DNA from: Pelagimonas varians
GTDB taxonomy: Bacteria > Pseudomonadota > Alphaproteobacteria > Rhodobacterales > Rhodobacteraceae
Assembly (NCBI RefSeq): GCF_003208435.1
Contig: NZ_QKMF01000012.1
Coordinates: 83,439-147,438 of the forward strand
Reading direction: 5' to 3'
DNA: 64,000 nt
Notes under the pieces: model-generated
Databases searched by the model: none
Seen by the model: the letters and a program-made list of their open reading frames with translations, nothing else
What the model was told of the DNA's origin: nothing
Program-made: the position numbers and the translations under genes
Shown here: positions 16,469-26,138 of the stretch, piece after piece
How the letters are laid out: each line of letters begins with the position of its first letter
Numbering within the stretch: the stretch's first letter is position 1

Positions 16469-17511
16469 AAAACATTTTTATTGCATTGGTTTTTGCGTCG
16501 CTTGCAAACACCGCGCTCGCTCAAGATACGGCCAGCCAGAACCGACCGGTCAAACTGACCACCGCCACCGCTCAGGATCAACTTCTGGTGCGCCAGTTCT
16601 ACGGTCAGGTTGTGGCCAAGCAATCCGTAGATTTGACCTTTCAAGTCGCCGGCCAGATTTACAAATTCCCTGTGATCGAAGGATCAACTATTCCCAAAGG
16701 GGCCTTGATCGCCCAACTGGATCTGGAGCCCTTTCAGCTGTCGCTTGATCAAGCCCGATTGCAAAAAGAACAGGCAGCCCGCAATCTGGGGCGCCTAACC
16801 CAGTTGCGCGGAAGCACGGTCAGCCAAGTCAACGTAGATGATGCTCAAACCCAAGACAGCCTAGCCGATATTGCCGTACGCAATGCGCAAAATGCGCTGA
16901 ATCATGCCACGCTGAACGCGCCCTTCGATGCTTTGATTGCCACTCGCAACGTTGCCAATTTCACAACCATCAGCACGGGTAGTCCGATTGTGCGCATCCA
17001 CGACATGTCGGAATTGCAGATTGAAATCGATGTGCCGGAACTGCTGTTTCAACGCGCATCTGCCAACACCAACGTTCGTTTCACTGCGCAGTTTCCTGCC
17101 AGCGATCAGCTGTTTCCGGTCGAGCTTCGGGAATTTGATGCTGAGGCGTCGAACGTCGGGCAAACCTTTCGCCTGACTTTGGGCATGGAAAAACCCGCCG
17201 GTCTCCAGATCTTGCCCGGCTCATCTGTCACAGTGCGCGCGCAGGCCGAAACCCCCGGCACCGCTGAGATTCCAGTGCCGACCACAGCCCTAGTGGCCCA
17301 AAGTGATGGCAGCGTCGCCGTTATGGTTTTTGCCCCTACCGGCGCTGATAGTGGCACTGTGACCCTGACCCCTGTGACGATCAAACCCTCGGACGACGGC
17401 CATTTCGTTGTCATGTCGGGGCTGGAAAGCGGTTCGGAAATTGTCGCGACCGGTGTCCAGAAACTGACCGACGGGCAAAATGTGCGCCGCTTCACCGGTT
17501 TCAAGAACTGA
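16465..17511 (+). CDS. RND efflux periplasmic adaptor (membrane fusion protein)
   Basis: A 348-residue HlyD/AcrA-family adaptor that links the inner-membrane RND pump to an outer-membrane channel. Signal peptide MKNIFIALVFASLANTALA, then the lipoyl half-motif (VVAKQSVDLTFQVAGQI), a short coiled-coil hairpin around residues 90-130 (LDQARLQKEQAARNLGRL), the second lipoyl half (NAPFDALIATR) and a beta-barrel domain. No lipobox cysteine is present, so it is a soluble or N-terminally anchored adaptor. No outer-membrane factor gene is found in the window. Confidence 0.92.
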   Translation: MKNIFIALVFASLANTALAQDTASQNRPVKLTTATAQDQLLVRQFYGQVVAKQSVDLTFQVAGQIYKFPVIEGSTIPKGALIAQLDLEPFQLSLDQARLQKEQAARNLGRLTQLRGSTVSQVNVDDAQTQDSLADIAVRNAQNALNHATLNAPFDALIATRNVANFTTISTGSPIVRIHDMSELQIEIDVPELLFQRASANTNVRFTAQFPASDQLFPVELREFDAEASNVGQTFRLTLGMEKPAGLQILPGSSVTVRAQAETPGTAEIPVPTTALVAQSDGSVAVMVFAPTGADSGTVTLTPVTIKPSDDGHFVVMSGLESGSEIVATGVQKLTDGQNVRRFTGFKN

Positions 17512-17521
17512 GGCCGGACAT

Positions 17522-20500
17522 ATGAACATCGCACGCGCATCCATCGAAAAACCACTTTACACGTGGCTCATCATGCTCATTTGCCTGTTTGGCGGCATCT
17601 GGGGCTTTTATTCACTTGGCCGCCTCGAAGACCCTGCCTTTACCATCAAGGTCGCGGCTATCCAGACCACCTATGCCGGGGCCAGCGCCGAACAGGTCGC
17701 AATGGAAGTGTCGGAGCCTTTGGAATCCGCCATCCAGAAGATGGGCGAAGTCGATAAGATCACATCGGTCAACTATCCCGGCCTTTCGATCATCGAAGTC
17801 GAAATCAAACCAACCTACGACGGCACTGAACTGCCTGAAATCTGGACAAAGCTGCGCGCCAAGGTGCGCGATGCATCGCGCGGACTGCCCTCGGGGGTCA
17901 GCCAACCCTATGTGAACGATGCCTTTGGCGATGTGTTCGGGATTTTCTACGCCATCACCGCAGAAGGATTTAGTGATGCGGAACGGCATGAATTGGCCAC
18001 CTACATGCGCCGCGAAATACTGGCGGTGGAGGGTGTCGCGGATGTGCTCGTGTCCGGTCTGCCCGACGAGGCGATCTTTGTAGAACCTGATCTGACGTTG
18101 ACCGCGCATCAAAATATTCCGCCGCAATCGATTTCGAGCGCGATTGCCAACGCCAACTCTGTTTCGGATTCCGGTAGTCTGAACGCAGATGGCACCAAGA
18201 CGATCATTCGCCCCCCCGAAGGGTCAGACAGCGTTGACGCGATTGCTGGCCTGTCGATCGGGGCCGGTGGCACCGTGGTCAATCTGTATGACATCGCATC
18301 AGTGTACCGCGCACGTCAAAGCGACCCAAGCCTGATGGTCCGCCACAACGGTGTCGATGCCTTTACCATCGGCATTGCGGGCCTCGCCACCGAGAACATT
18401 GTCGAGGTCGGCCACCGCGTCGATGCACGGATCGAAACCTTGACTGAAGACATCCCGCTGGGCGTTGAAAAGCATTCGATTTATCAACAACACCATGTGG
18501 TCGAAACCGCGTCCGATGATTTTCTGGTCAATTTGGCCATGTCGGTTGGCATCGTGGTGTTGGTGCTTGCCCTATTTATGGGCTGGCGGGCCGCTGTCGT
18601 CGTCGGCACCACTTTGCTACTAACCGTCGTCGGAACACTGCTGTTCATGAGCCTGTTTTCAATCGAGATGGAACGCATTTCGCTGGGGGCTTTGATCATC
18701 GCGATGGGGATGCTGGTCGACAACGCTATTGTTGTTGCTGAAGGCATGCAGATTTCCATGTTGCACGGGCGTAATTCGCGGGCTGCGGCGGATGATGCGG
18801 CCTCGAAAACCCAAATCCCGCTGCTTGGGGCCACTGTCATCGGCATCATGGCCTTTGCGGGTATTGGGCTATCCCCGGATGCCACCGGTGAATTCTTGTT
18901 CTCGCTCTTTGCGGTGATCAGCATTTCGCTGATGCTCAGCTGGGTTTTGGCGCTGACTGCCACCCCTTTGCTTGGGCACTATTTCTTTGTGCAAGGCCAT
19001 GAGGAAACAGAGGCCTACTCCGGTCTTTTGTTCCGCATGTATCGTTGGGGGCTAAAGCTGGCGCTTAAACTCTGGTGGCTGGTCATTCCAGGTTTGATTG
19101 TGGTGACCGTTGCCTGCTTCGCCGGCTTTGGTCTGATGAAGCAGCAGTTTTTTCCCAACTCAAACACGCCACTGTTTTTTGTGCACTACAAACTGCCACA
19201 AGGCACGTCGATCGATACAACATCCGAGCATCTAAAACAGGTCGAAGACTGGCTTTCCCAACGCGATGATGTTGTTTCAACCACCACCTTTGTGGGTCAG
19301 GGTGCAACCCGTTTCATGTTGACCTACTCGGCGGAAAAACCGAATCCCAGCTACGGCCACATGATCATCCGGACCGAGTCGATCGACAAGATCCCTGCCT
19401 TGCAAGAAGACTTGGAACGCTTTGGCAAAAACACCTTCCCAGAAGGCGAGTTCCGCACAAAACGTCTGGTGTTTGGCCCCGGCGGCGGCGATCCGATCCA
19501 AGTCAGGTTTTCCGGTGCAGACCCGGCTGTTCTGCGCCAGTTGGGCGACGAAGCGATTACGATTTTGACCAATGCTTCGGATGATTTGTACGATCTGCGC
19601 ACAAACTGGCGGGAACAGGAATTTGCGTTGCAGCCGGTTTATGCAACCAACCGTGCACAGACCGCCGGGATTGATCGCGAAGACGTAGCGGCAGCGCTGC
19701 TTTTTGCCACTGACGGCGTCGCAGCAGGCGTGTTTCGTGAGCGCGAACGCTTGATCCCGATCATCGTCCGCAAACCGCGCGACAAGGACGACAATCTGAT
19801 GGATCAAGTGGTCTATTCTTCTGGCAGCAACGGCGTCTTGCCGATTGAACAAGTGCTGGACGGTTTTGACTACGATATTCAAGACACACTGGTGCATCGC
19901 CGCAATCGGGTCCTGACCCTGACCGTCGGCGCTGATATTCCCGTCGATCAAACTGCGGCTACGGTGCACACGCAAATCCGCGCAGCGGTTGAGGCGATGG
20001 AGTTGCCATTGGGCTACACCATGGAATGGGGCGGTGAGTTCGAAAGCTCAAGCGATGCCCAGGCCAGTCTGGCCGGACAATTGCCGCTCAGCCTGTTGAT
20101 CATGGTGCTGATTTCCGTGCTGCTGTTTAATGCGCTGCGCCAACCGATCATCATCTGGTTGTTGGTGCCCATGTCGGTCAATGGTGTGGTCATCGGCTTG
20201 GTCGGAACCGGTCTGCCCTTCACGTTTACAGCGTTGTTGGGCCTGCTCAGCCTGTCAGGCATGTTGATCAAAAACGGCATTGTTCTGGTCGAAGAGATTG
20301 ACCTGCAACGCGAAGAAGGTCTGGCCTTGAACGATGCTATTGTCACGGCCTGTGTGTCGCGCTTGCGGCCGGTTCTATTGGCCGCAGTCACAACCATTTT
20401 GGGCATGGCACCGCTGCTGAGCGATGCATTCTTTGTGTCGATGGCGGTCACCATCATGGGCGGTCTGGCCTTTGCCACTGTGCTGACATTGATCGCCGCA

Positions 20501-20566
20501 CCGGTATTTTACATGGTATTCTTCCGCCGCGAAGAAGCCCGCAGACTGGCCGCACTGGCCATCTGA
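17522..20566 (+). CDS. RND-family efflux pump, inner-membrane subunit
   Basis: A 1014-residue proton-driven exporter of the AcrB/MdtB type with the usual plan: TM1, large periplasmic loop, TM2-6, second periplasmic loop, TM7-12. TM4 carries the proton-relay motif GMLVDNAIVVAEGM. The protein starts MNIARASIEKPLYTW at 17522, ten bases after the adaptor stop; an in-frame ATG at 17480 would overlap the adaptor gene without need. Length and the LYTWLIMLICLFGG first membrane segment place it in the heavy-metal/multidrug HAE group, but substrate cannot be read from sequence. Confidence 0.94.
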   Translation: MNIARASIEKPLYTWLIMLICLFGGIWGFYSLGRLEDPAFTIKVAAIQTTYAGASAEQVAMEVSEPLESAIQKMGEVDKITSVNYPGLSIIEVEIKPTYDGTELPEIWTKLRAKVRDASRGLPSGVSQPYVNDAFGDVFGIFYAITAEGFSDAERHELATYMRREILAVEGVADVLVSGLPDEAIFVEPDLTLTAHQNIPPQSISSAIANANSVSDSGSLNADGTKTIIRPPEGSDSVDAIAGLSIGAGGTVVNLYDIASVYRARQSDPSLMVRHNGVDAFTIGIAGLATENIVEVGHRVDARIETLTEDIPLGVEKHSIYQQHHVVETASDDFLVNLAMSVGIVVLVLALFMGWRAAVVVGTTLLLTVVGTLLFMSLFSIEMERISLGALIIAMGMLVDNAIVVAEGMQISMLHGRNSRAAADDAASKTQIPLLGATVIGIMAFAGIGLSPDATGEFLFSLFAVISISLMLSWVLALTATPLLGHYFFVQGHEETEAYSGLLFRMYRWGLKLALKLWWLVIPGLIVVTVACFAGFGLMKQQFFPNSNTPLFFVHYKLPQGTSIDTTSEHLKQVEDWLSQRDDVVSTTTFVGQGATRFMLTYSAEKPNPSYGHMIIRTESIDKIPALQEDLERFGKNTFPEGEFRTKRLVFGPGGGDPIQVRFSGADPAVLRQLGDEAITILTNASDDLYDLRTNWREQEFALQPVYATNRAQTAGIDREDVAAALLFATDGVAAGVFRERERLIPIIVRKPRDKDDNLMDQVVYSSGSNGVLPIEQVLDGFDYDIQDTLVHRRNRVLTLTVGADIPVDQTAATVHTQIRAAVEAMELPLGYTMEWGGEFESSSDAQASLAGQLPLSLLIMVLISVLLFNALRQPIIIWLLVPMSVNGVVIGLVGTGLPFTFTALLGLLSLSGMLIKNGIVLVEEIDLQREEGLALNDAIVTACVSRLRPVLLAAVTTILGMAPLLSDAFFVSMAVTIMGGLAFATVLTLIAAPVFYMVFFRREEARRLAALAI

Positions 20567-20577
20567 TACAAACGCAT

Positions 20578-20605
20578 AAAGGGCCCCTCATTTGGGGCCC
20601 TTTTT
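20578..20605. terminator. Bidirectional terminator after the RND operon
   Basis: AAAGGGCCCC-tcattt-GGGGCCCTTT followed by a T run to 20605. The ten-base stem is flanked by A and T runs and separates the RND gene from the convergent oxidoreductase gene. Confidence 0.9.
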
Positions 20606-20634
20606 ATTGCTACAAATACGCAGTGCCTATGTCC

Positions 20635-22680
20635 TTATATATCTTTGACCAAACGCAGCGCATCATAGATGGCTGCATGGGTATTGCGGGCACTGACCGC
20701 ATCGCCAATCCGGTACAGCGCAAACGCCCCGTCCCGATTGCGCATTACCGCTTGAGTGCGGCCTTCGATCAAAGCGTCATGGTCGACCTCTCCGAAATTG
20801 GACGACAGCGCTTTGAGATCAAAATAAAGATCGGCCAGTGGCAAGGTTCCGTAATTGATGACCACCTGATCGTACTGCGCACTTGATGTGTGATCGCTGT
20901 AGTCGGTGCCAATCGTCGCCTCTAGCAGGTTGCCACTGCGCGCGACGTCCAACAATCGGCGAGTAACGGTGAAACGCACATCCTTGTCTTGCAAACTGCG
21001 CATATAGGGCACCAGATTCATCGCCATGATATCGGGTGCAAATGTACGATCCGGTGTCATAATCTCAACCGCCGCGCCCGCATTCGCCAAGACCTCTGCC
21101 GCCATAAGCCCCGGATGATCGCCTGCCTCGTCATAGACCAGAACATTGCTGCCCGGTTTGATGTCACCCGAGATAATATCCCAGCTGGTGACCACATCGG
21201 TCTGGTCGCGGCCACTTTCGAACAATTCGTTATTGGGCAATCCGCCCGTCGCGACGATCACGACGTCGGGTGAAAGCGCGATGACATCAGCCGCTTCCGC
21301 CCAGGTGTTGAAATGAAAACTCACGCCCCGCGCCGCACATTGCGCCATGCGCCAATCAATGATGCTGATCATCTCTCGGCGGCGGGCGTTTTGGGCCGTC
21401 AGCCGAACCTGACCACCGGGATCCGGTTGCGCCTCGAACACTGTCACCTTGTGCCCGCGTTCCGCCGCAACCCGCGCGGCCTCAAGCCCGCCGGGGCCTG
21501 CGCCGACAATCACTATGTTTTTGGGTTTGTCCGCAGACGTTGCAACGTGCGGCATCGTCAATTCACGCCCCGTGGCAGCATTGTGCATACACAGCGCTTC
21601 GCCAGCCTGATAAATTCTGTCCAGACAGTAGGTTGCACCGACGCAGGGGCGAATATCCTCTTCGCGGCCCTCGACTATTTTTTGAACGATATGCGGGTCG
21701 GCCATATGGGCGCGGGTCATGCCCACCATATCCAAAAGACCCGCCGACACCGCATGACGTGCTGTGGCAACATCCGGGATCTTGGAGGCGTGAAAGGTTG
21801 GCATGCCGGTTACTTTGCGCACCTGCCCCGCAAAATCGAGATGCGGCGCATTCGCCATGCCTTGCACGGGAATCACATCGGTCATTGCTGGATCGGTGTG
21901 AATGCGGCCACGGATCACGTTCAGGAAATCAACTTGCCCCGTATCTTTGAGCATTTGCGCAATCTGCAACCCTTCTTCGGCGGTGGTGCCGCCCGCCTGT
22001 GCTTCATCTGCTGTGAACCGGAACCCGACAATGAAATCATCCCCGACCCTTTTACGGATTGCAGACAACACATCCGTTGAAAATCGCAGCCGGTTTTCCA
22101 AGGTTCCAGTGCCATATGGCCCTTCAAGCTGATTGGTGAGGGGGGACCAGAATTGTTCCAACAGATGCCCATAGGCCTGCAGTTCAATACCGTCCATTCC
22201 GCCCGCCTGCATACGTTCGGCCGCATCCGCAAAATCAGTGATAATGCGTTCAATATCCCAGTCTTCGATCATCTTGGGAAAGGCCCGGTGCGCCGGTTCG
22301 CGGTGCGGACCGGGGGCCACCGACGGCAGCCAATTGCCTTTGTCCCAGCCTGTCCGGCGCCCCAGATGGGTCAGCTGGATCATCACTGCGCAGCCATGGT
22401 CGTGACAGGCATCCGTGAGTTGCTTGATCCACGGCACCACCTCATCCTTGTAGGCGAGGATGTTGTTGAATACCGGCGGGCTGTCTTTGCTGACCGCCGC
22501 AGATCCTGCCGTCATCGCCAGCGCCACACCGGCCTTGGCCCGTTCCGCATGGTAGGCAGCGTAGCGCTCCTTGGGCATCCCGTCTTCGGGATATGCGGGT
22601 TCATGGCTGGTGGTCATGATCCGGTTGCGCAATGTCAGATGTTTCAACTTGTAGGGCTGCAAAAGCGGGTCGTTTGACAT
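20635..22680 (-). CDS. Trimethylamine-dehydrogenase-like FMN/FAD oxidoreductase (DgcA/StcD-type demethylase)
   Basis: A 681-residue protein with an N-terminal old-yellow-enzyme barrel (about 1-340; LTHLGRRTG, GIELQAYGHLLEQFWSP), an iron-sulfur cysteine region (RPCVGATYC, then ALCMHN) and a C-terminal FAD/NAD domain (VIVGAGPGGLEAARVAAERG). Known relatives demethylate trimethylamine, dimethylglycine, N-methylproline or related betaine products. TMADH itself has CxxCxxC; here the middle cysteine is alanine, which I recall also from DgcA-type proteins. Start 22680 is chosen for AAGGA upstream; an ATG-like start at 22701 would overlap the MttB-family gene. Probably co-transcribed with it. Confidence 0.87.
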   Translation of the reverse strand: MSNDPLLQPYKLKHLTLRNRIMTTSHEPAYPEDGMPKERYAAYHAERAKAGVALAMTAGSAAVSKDSPPVFNNILAYKDEVVPWIKQLTDACHDHGCAVMIQLTHLGRRTGWDKGNWLPSVAPGPHREPAHRAFPKMIEDWDIERIITDFADAAERMQAGGMDGIELQAYGHLLEQFWSPLTNQLEGPYGTGTLENRLRFSTDVLSAIRKRVGDDFIVGFRFTADEAQAGGTTAEEGLQIAQMLKDTGQVDFLNVIRGRIHTDPAMTDVIPVQGMANAPHLDFAGQVRKVTGMPTFHASKIPDVATARHAVSAGLLDMVGMTRAHMADPHIVQKIVEGREEDIRPCVGATYCLDRIYQAGEALCMHNAATGRELTMPHVATSADKPKNIVIVGAGPGGLEAARVAAERGHKVTVFEAQPDPGGQVRLTAQNARRREMISIIDWRMAQCAARGVSFHFNTWAEAADVIALSPDVVIVATGGLPNNELFESGRDQTDVVTSWDIISGDIKPGSNVLVYDEAGDHPGLMAAEVLANAGAAVEIMTPDRTFAPDIMAMNLVPYMRSLQDKDVRFTVTRRLLDVARSGNLLEATIGTDYSDHTSSAQYDQVVINYGTLPLADLYFDLKALSSNFGEVDHDALIEGRTQAVMRNRDGAFALYRIGDAVSARNTHAAIYDALRLVKDI

Positions 22681-22691
22681 CAAATCAATCC

Positions 22692-24260
22692 TTAGTACCA
22701 CATATCTGACATGCTGGCCTTTTTGCGGGCCATATAATCACGTAATTCGTCGTCGGTCGCGACGTCCATTGGCGGCGCTTCGTAGGTGTTCAGCACCTCT
22801 TTCCATTTCGCATTGGCGCGGCTGGCTGCATCCACCCTGCCCTGTTCGTCCCAGGTTTCAAAGGGCTGATCGTCAGTCAAACCGCTGTCCCAATAGGCGG
22901 TTTCATAATGGCGAAGGGTGTGGTCTGTCCCAAACAAATGTTCGCCCGGGCCGTTTTGCGCCAAGGCTTCGACCCCCAGAGTGTCGTCGTTCACTGCGAT
23001 GCCGCCCAGATAGGCATGCAATGCCCCGCACATATCAGCATCCAACATGAATTTTTCATAAGACATCGACAATAGCCCATCCAGAAAACCCGCCGAATGC
23101 AGCACATAGTTGGCCCCCGACTGCACCGCTGACATCATCGACATCATGCTTTGCTGCATGGCCTGCGCGTCTGGTAATTTCGAAGTGCTGAAGTTGCCTG
23201 CGCATCTTAGCGGCAGGTTCAAACGCCGTGCCAATTGCCCCATGACCAAAGATCCAAGCGCTGGTTCAGGTGTGCCAAACGTCGGCGATCCGGTACGCAA
23301 TGACATGGAGCTAAGGAAAGCGGCCAACACCGCTGGCGCGCCCGGGCGAACCAATTGCGTCAAAGCGCATGACACCATGCTTTCAGCCAGACATTGCGCG
23401 ACGGCCCCCGCCATCGTCAGGGGCGACACCGCTCCGCCCAACAAGAACGGCAGATGAATGCTGCCCTGCCCCGCAGCCGCATATTCACGAATTCCCTGCG
23501 TGGTGACACCGTCCAGAACCAAGGGAGACGTGGTGTTGAAGTTGCCCATAATCACACAGTTCTGGTCAACGAAATCAGTCCCAAACAAGATACGGCACAT
23601 TTCAATACTGTCTGCGGCGCGCTCGGGCGCGGTGATCGATCCCAAAAACGCACGGTCGGAATAGCGCATGTGGGCGTAAACCATATCCAAATGGCGTTTG
23701 TTGACCGGTACATCGGTTGGTTCGCAGATCGTGCCGCCAGAATGATGCAGCCAAGGCGAGCTTTGGCCAAGTTTCACAAAATTCTCAAAGTCTTGCAGAG
23801 TGCCATAGCGCCGCCCCTGATCCAGATCCATCACAAAGGGCGATCCATAGGATGGCGCAAAAACCACCGCATCACCGCCGATTTGCACAGATTGGGCGGG
23901 ATTTCGGGCGTGCTGCGTGAACTGCGCCGGCGCGGTCTTTAACAATCCACGCACCAAACCCGGTTCAAACCGCAGGTTTGCTGCGGTGTCTGAAACGTGA
24001 CGCACCTGCGCCCCCGCAGCCTTAAACAGCCGCACGGTTTCCGGATCATCCCGGACCTCGATCCCGATTTCAGCCAGAATACGGTCGGCGGCGGCTTCGA
24101 TACGCTCCAGACTACCTTCGCCTAGCAGATCATAAGTCGGAATTCCGCGCGTGATATAGGGCACATACATATGAGGATTGTGCCCGCGTCCGGCGCTGCG
24201 TTGCGGTTTGGATGTCTTGCGGCGGCGCGTGCGGGGCCGCTCTTGGATGTTGGCTGACAT
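22692..24260 (-). CDS. MttB-family (trimethylamine methyltransferase-like) protein, non-pyrrolysine
   Basis: A 522-residue member of the MttB superfamily, TIM-barrel proteins that move a methyl group from a quaternary or tertiary amine to a corrinoid protein. The N-terminal 30 residues are Arg/Lys-rich (RPRTRRRKTSKPQRSAGRG). The frame is open through its length with no in-frame amber codon, so it belongs to the non-pyrrolysine class, whose known members use glycine betaine, proline betaine or carnitine. No corrinoid protein is present in the window. The gene ends 11 bases before the oxidoreductase start, implying a joint role in catabolism of a methylated amine (inference). Confidence 0.88.
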   Translation of the reverse strand: MSANIQERPRTRRRKTSKPQRSAGRGHNPHMYVPYITRGIPTYDLLGEGSLERIEAAADRILAEIGIEVRDDPETVRLFKAAGAQVRHVSDTAANLRFEPGLVRGLLKTAPAQFTQHARNPAQSVQIGGDAVVFAPSYGSPFVMDLDQGRRYGTLQDFENFVKLGQSSPWLHHSGGTICEPTDVPVNKRHLDMVYAHMRYSDRAFLGSITAPERAADSIEMCRILFGTDFVDQNCVIMGNFNTTSPLVLDGVTTQGIREYAAAGQGSIHLPFLLGGAVSPLTMAGAVAQCLAESMVSCALTQLVRPGAPAVLAAFLSSMSLRTGSPTFGTPEPALGSLVMGQLARRLNLPLRCAGNFSTSKLPDAQAMQQSMMSMMSAVQSGANYVLHSAGFLDGLLSMSYEKFMLDADMCGALHAYLGGIAVNDDTLGVEALAQNGPGEHLFGTDHTLRHYETAYWDSGLTDDQPFETWDEQGRVDAASRANAKWKEVLNTYEAPPMDVATDDELRDYMARKKASMSDMWY

Positions 24261-24321
24261 GGCTGATCCAGGGGTTAGCGAGTCTCTTTATGAGCCCTCA
24301 ATGACACCACCGTCACCCAAC

Positions 24322-24351
24322 TCGACATATGTGTCAATAAACTTGTATACT
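24322..24351 (+). promoter_or_regulatory. Candidate promoter of the tetR-type gene
   Basis: TCGACA (24322-24327) and TATACT (24346-24351) are separated by 18 bases and resemble -35 and -10 elements, 26 bases before the regulator start. The spacer holds an imperfect dyad (GACATATGTGTC), a possible operator also placed to affect the divergent mttB-type gene. Confidence 0.4.
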
Positions 24352-24376
24352 GCCCGCTGCCCTGTTACCAAACAGC

Positions 24377-25003
24377 ATGACCACGGCGACCAAACCCAAC
24401 GATAGCGAAGCTGCCTGGCTGGACGCAGCTTATGACATGCTGACCGAAAACGGCGTTGACGCCGTCAAGGTCATGCCTTTGGCTAAACGCCTCGGGGTGT
24501 CACGCACCGGATTTTATTGGCATTTCAAGGATCGCGATGCCCTGCTGGATGCCATGGTGCAACGTTGGGAAGACAAAAACACCGGCAATCTGGTGGCCCG
24601 AACCGAAGCCTATGCCGAGACCATCGCCGAGGCGATGTTTAACCTGTTCGACTGCTGGCTGGACGACACACTGTTTGATGCCAAGCTGGATCTGGCAATC
24701 CGCAATTGGGCGCGGAACGACCCCGCCCTTCAAACTCGGTTATCGGAAGCGGATCAAACCCGTGCGCGGGCCGTGCAGGCCATGTTCGAACGCTTTGGAT
24801 TTACGCCCGCCCAAGCCGAAGCCCGCGCCATGACGGTGGTCTACACCCAGATCGGCTATATTTCGATGCAAGTCTTCGAAGACCGCGAAAGCCGCATTGA
24901 ACGCATGCCCGACTACGTCGAGGTCTACACTGGACAACCGGTGCAAGGTTCCGACATCAAACGGTTTTTTTCGCGGCAAAATGTGGAATTCCTAAAAAGC
25001 TGA
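24377..25003 (+). CDS. TetR-family transcriptional regulator
   Basis: A 208-residue TetR protein with HTH at about residues 10-58 (AAYDMLTENGVDAVKV, LGVSRTGFYWHFKDRDALLDAM) and a C-terminal effector domain typical of the group with a conserved NWARNDP segment. It is divergent from the mttB-type/oxidoreductase pair across 116 bases, so it most likely regulates that pair. No clear ribosome site precedes the ATG. Confidence 0.9.
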   Translation: MTTATKPNDSEAAWLDAAYDMLTENGVDAVKVMPLAKRLGVSRTGFYWHFKDRDALLDAMVQRWEDKNTGNLVARTEAYAETIAEAMFNLFDCWLDDTLFDAKLDLAIRNWARNDPALQTRLSEADQTRARAVQAMFERFGFTPAQAEARAMTVVYTQIGYISMQVFEDRESRIERMPDYVEVYTGQPVQGSDIKRFFSRQNVEFLKS

Positions 25004-25027
25004 CCGCGTCCCGAAACAGCACCCATG

Positions 25028-26005
25028 TTACTCCGGCATGCAAATTTGCCCTTTCATAGCGGCAAGTGTTGTCCGGAAAATCAGCGCTGCCACGATTGCA
25101 ATCAAGACCGCTAAAAACACAAATGCAAGGCTGGTGTGAAAGGGCGATCCTGCCAAAGTGCCATAGCGAAATGTCGCTACGGTCAGCGATGCGGCCGGAA
25201 AGCTTAGCGCCCAAAACGACAAGGCGAAAGGGAGCTTGGCAAAACCGGGGGCTTGGACAGTGACAATCGCGGTGAAGGTAATCGCCGCGTAAAACAAGAC
25301 CCGCGCAAAGGCATCAAGCTGCCCGCCATTCAGTTGCAACCAAGCCAATAAGCCAACCGCAGGCGGCGCAATCAATATGCCAAGCGTCGGCAACAGGCGG
25401 CCGGGCAAAGGATCATGAAAAATCAACCGGTTCATCACCAAGGTCAGCAGCACAATCCAAAACAACATACCGGTGGCAAAAAACAGCCAGCTTAGCTCGA
25501 CAAACCCGAATGAAACGCCGGCAATCGGGGCCACGACATTGCCAACCGCCGGAATGAACCATGCGGGGGAAATATGGACAGGTTGAAAGGGTTTGCGCCC
25601 GATCCATCCAGAAATCACCGCCAGTGTCAGCCCTGCTTGGCCTATGGCCCCCACGACCCAGACCATACGCGCCAGTTCTGGCATATCGGCCCGCATCGCC
25701 GTGGCGATCAACAAAAGCGAGATCGAAATTGCCGGAAAAAATGCCAGTTTGACGGGGTGGTTCCATTCTTCGGCTATTGCTTTGGGGAAACGCCCGGCCT
25801 TGAGCGAGAACAAACCGGCGATCAGAACAAAGTCGGCGATGGTCGCCCACAATGAAAGCGTGGACGCAAAATGTCGCCATCCCAATTGGGTTTCGGCCAT
25901 GTGTAAGGCCAGTGTCAGGCCTGCCATCCCCATCACAGTTGCAAACAGGGTAACCGGCAGGTGTTGCAACCTGCTGTCAGCTGGCGTCGCGGGAATATCT
26001 GTCAT
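25028..26005 (-). CDS. TDT/SLAC1-family membrane transporter (TehA-like)
   Basis: A 325-residue protein with ten hydrophobic segments and family landmarks: LQHLPVTLFATVMGMAGL at the start, EEWNHPVKLAFFPAIS, and VHISPAWFIPAVGNVVAP. The family includes tellurite-resistance/anion channel TehA and malate or C4-dicarboxylate carriers; substrate unknown here. Start 26005 was chosen because the usual N-terminal motif follows closely; an ATG at 26080 adds a basic stretch not typical of the family. It converges with the TetR gene with only 24 bases between. Confidence 0.88.
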   Translation of the reverse strand: MTDIPATPADSRLQHLPVTLFATVMGMAGLTLALHMAETQLGWRHFASTLSLWATIADFVLIAGLFSLKAGRFPKAIAEEWNHPVKLAFFPAISISLLLIATAMRADMPELARMVWVVGAIGQAGLTLAVISGWIGRKPFQPVHISPAWFIPAVGNVVAPIAGVSFGFVELSWLFFATGMLFWIVLLTLVMNRLIFHDPLPGRLLPTLGILIAPPAVGLLAWLQLNGGQLDAFARVLFYAAITFTAIVTVQAPGFAKLPFALSFWALSFPAASLTVATFRYGTLAGSPFHTSLAFVFLAVLIAIVAALIFRTTLAAMKGQICMPE

Positions 26006-26080
26006 GGGAGGCCTTATTGTCTTGCGCTTCACATTACGCTTTTCGAATATCATTGTAGACTTTGCGTTGACACAGATCAA

Positions 26081-26113
26081 AACAAAAGGCCGTGCGATTG
26101 CTCACACGGCCCT
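26081..26113 (-). terminator. Intrinsic terminator of ychF
   Basis: On the minus strand GGCCGTG-N10-CACGGCC (26088-26111) is followed by a T-rich tail (CCTTTTGTTTT). It lies 26 bases after the ychF stop. Confidence 0.7.
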
Positions 26114-26138
26114 TGGGAATTTTCGCTTTTATATGATC

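Noticed and set aside
17522..20566. Specific heavy-metal efflux (CusA/CzcA) assignment
   Set aside because: The family signature is RND only; metal-binding methionine or acidic residues could not be confirmed by eye.
22692..24260. Pyrrolysine-type MttB
   Set aside because: The reading frame is open without an in-frame TAG and no pyl genes are in the window.
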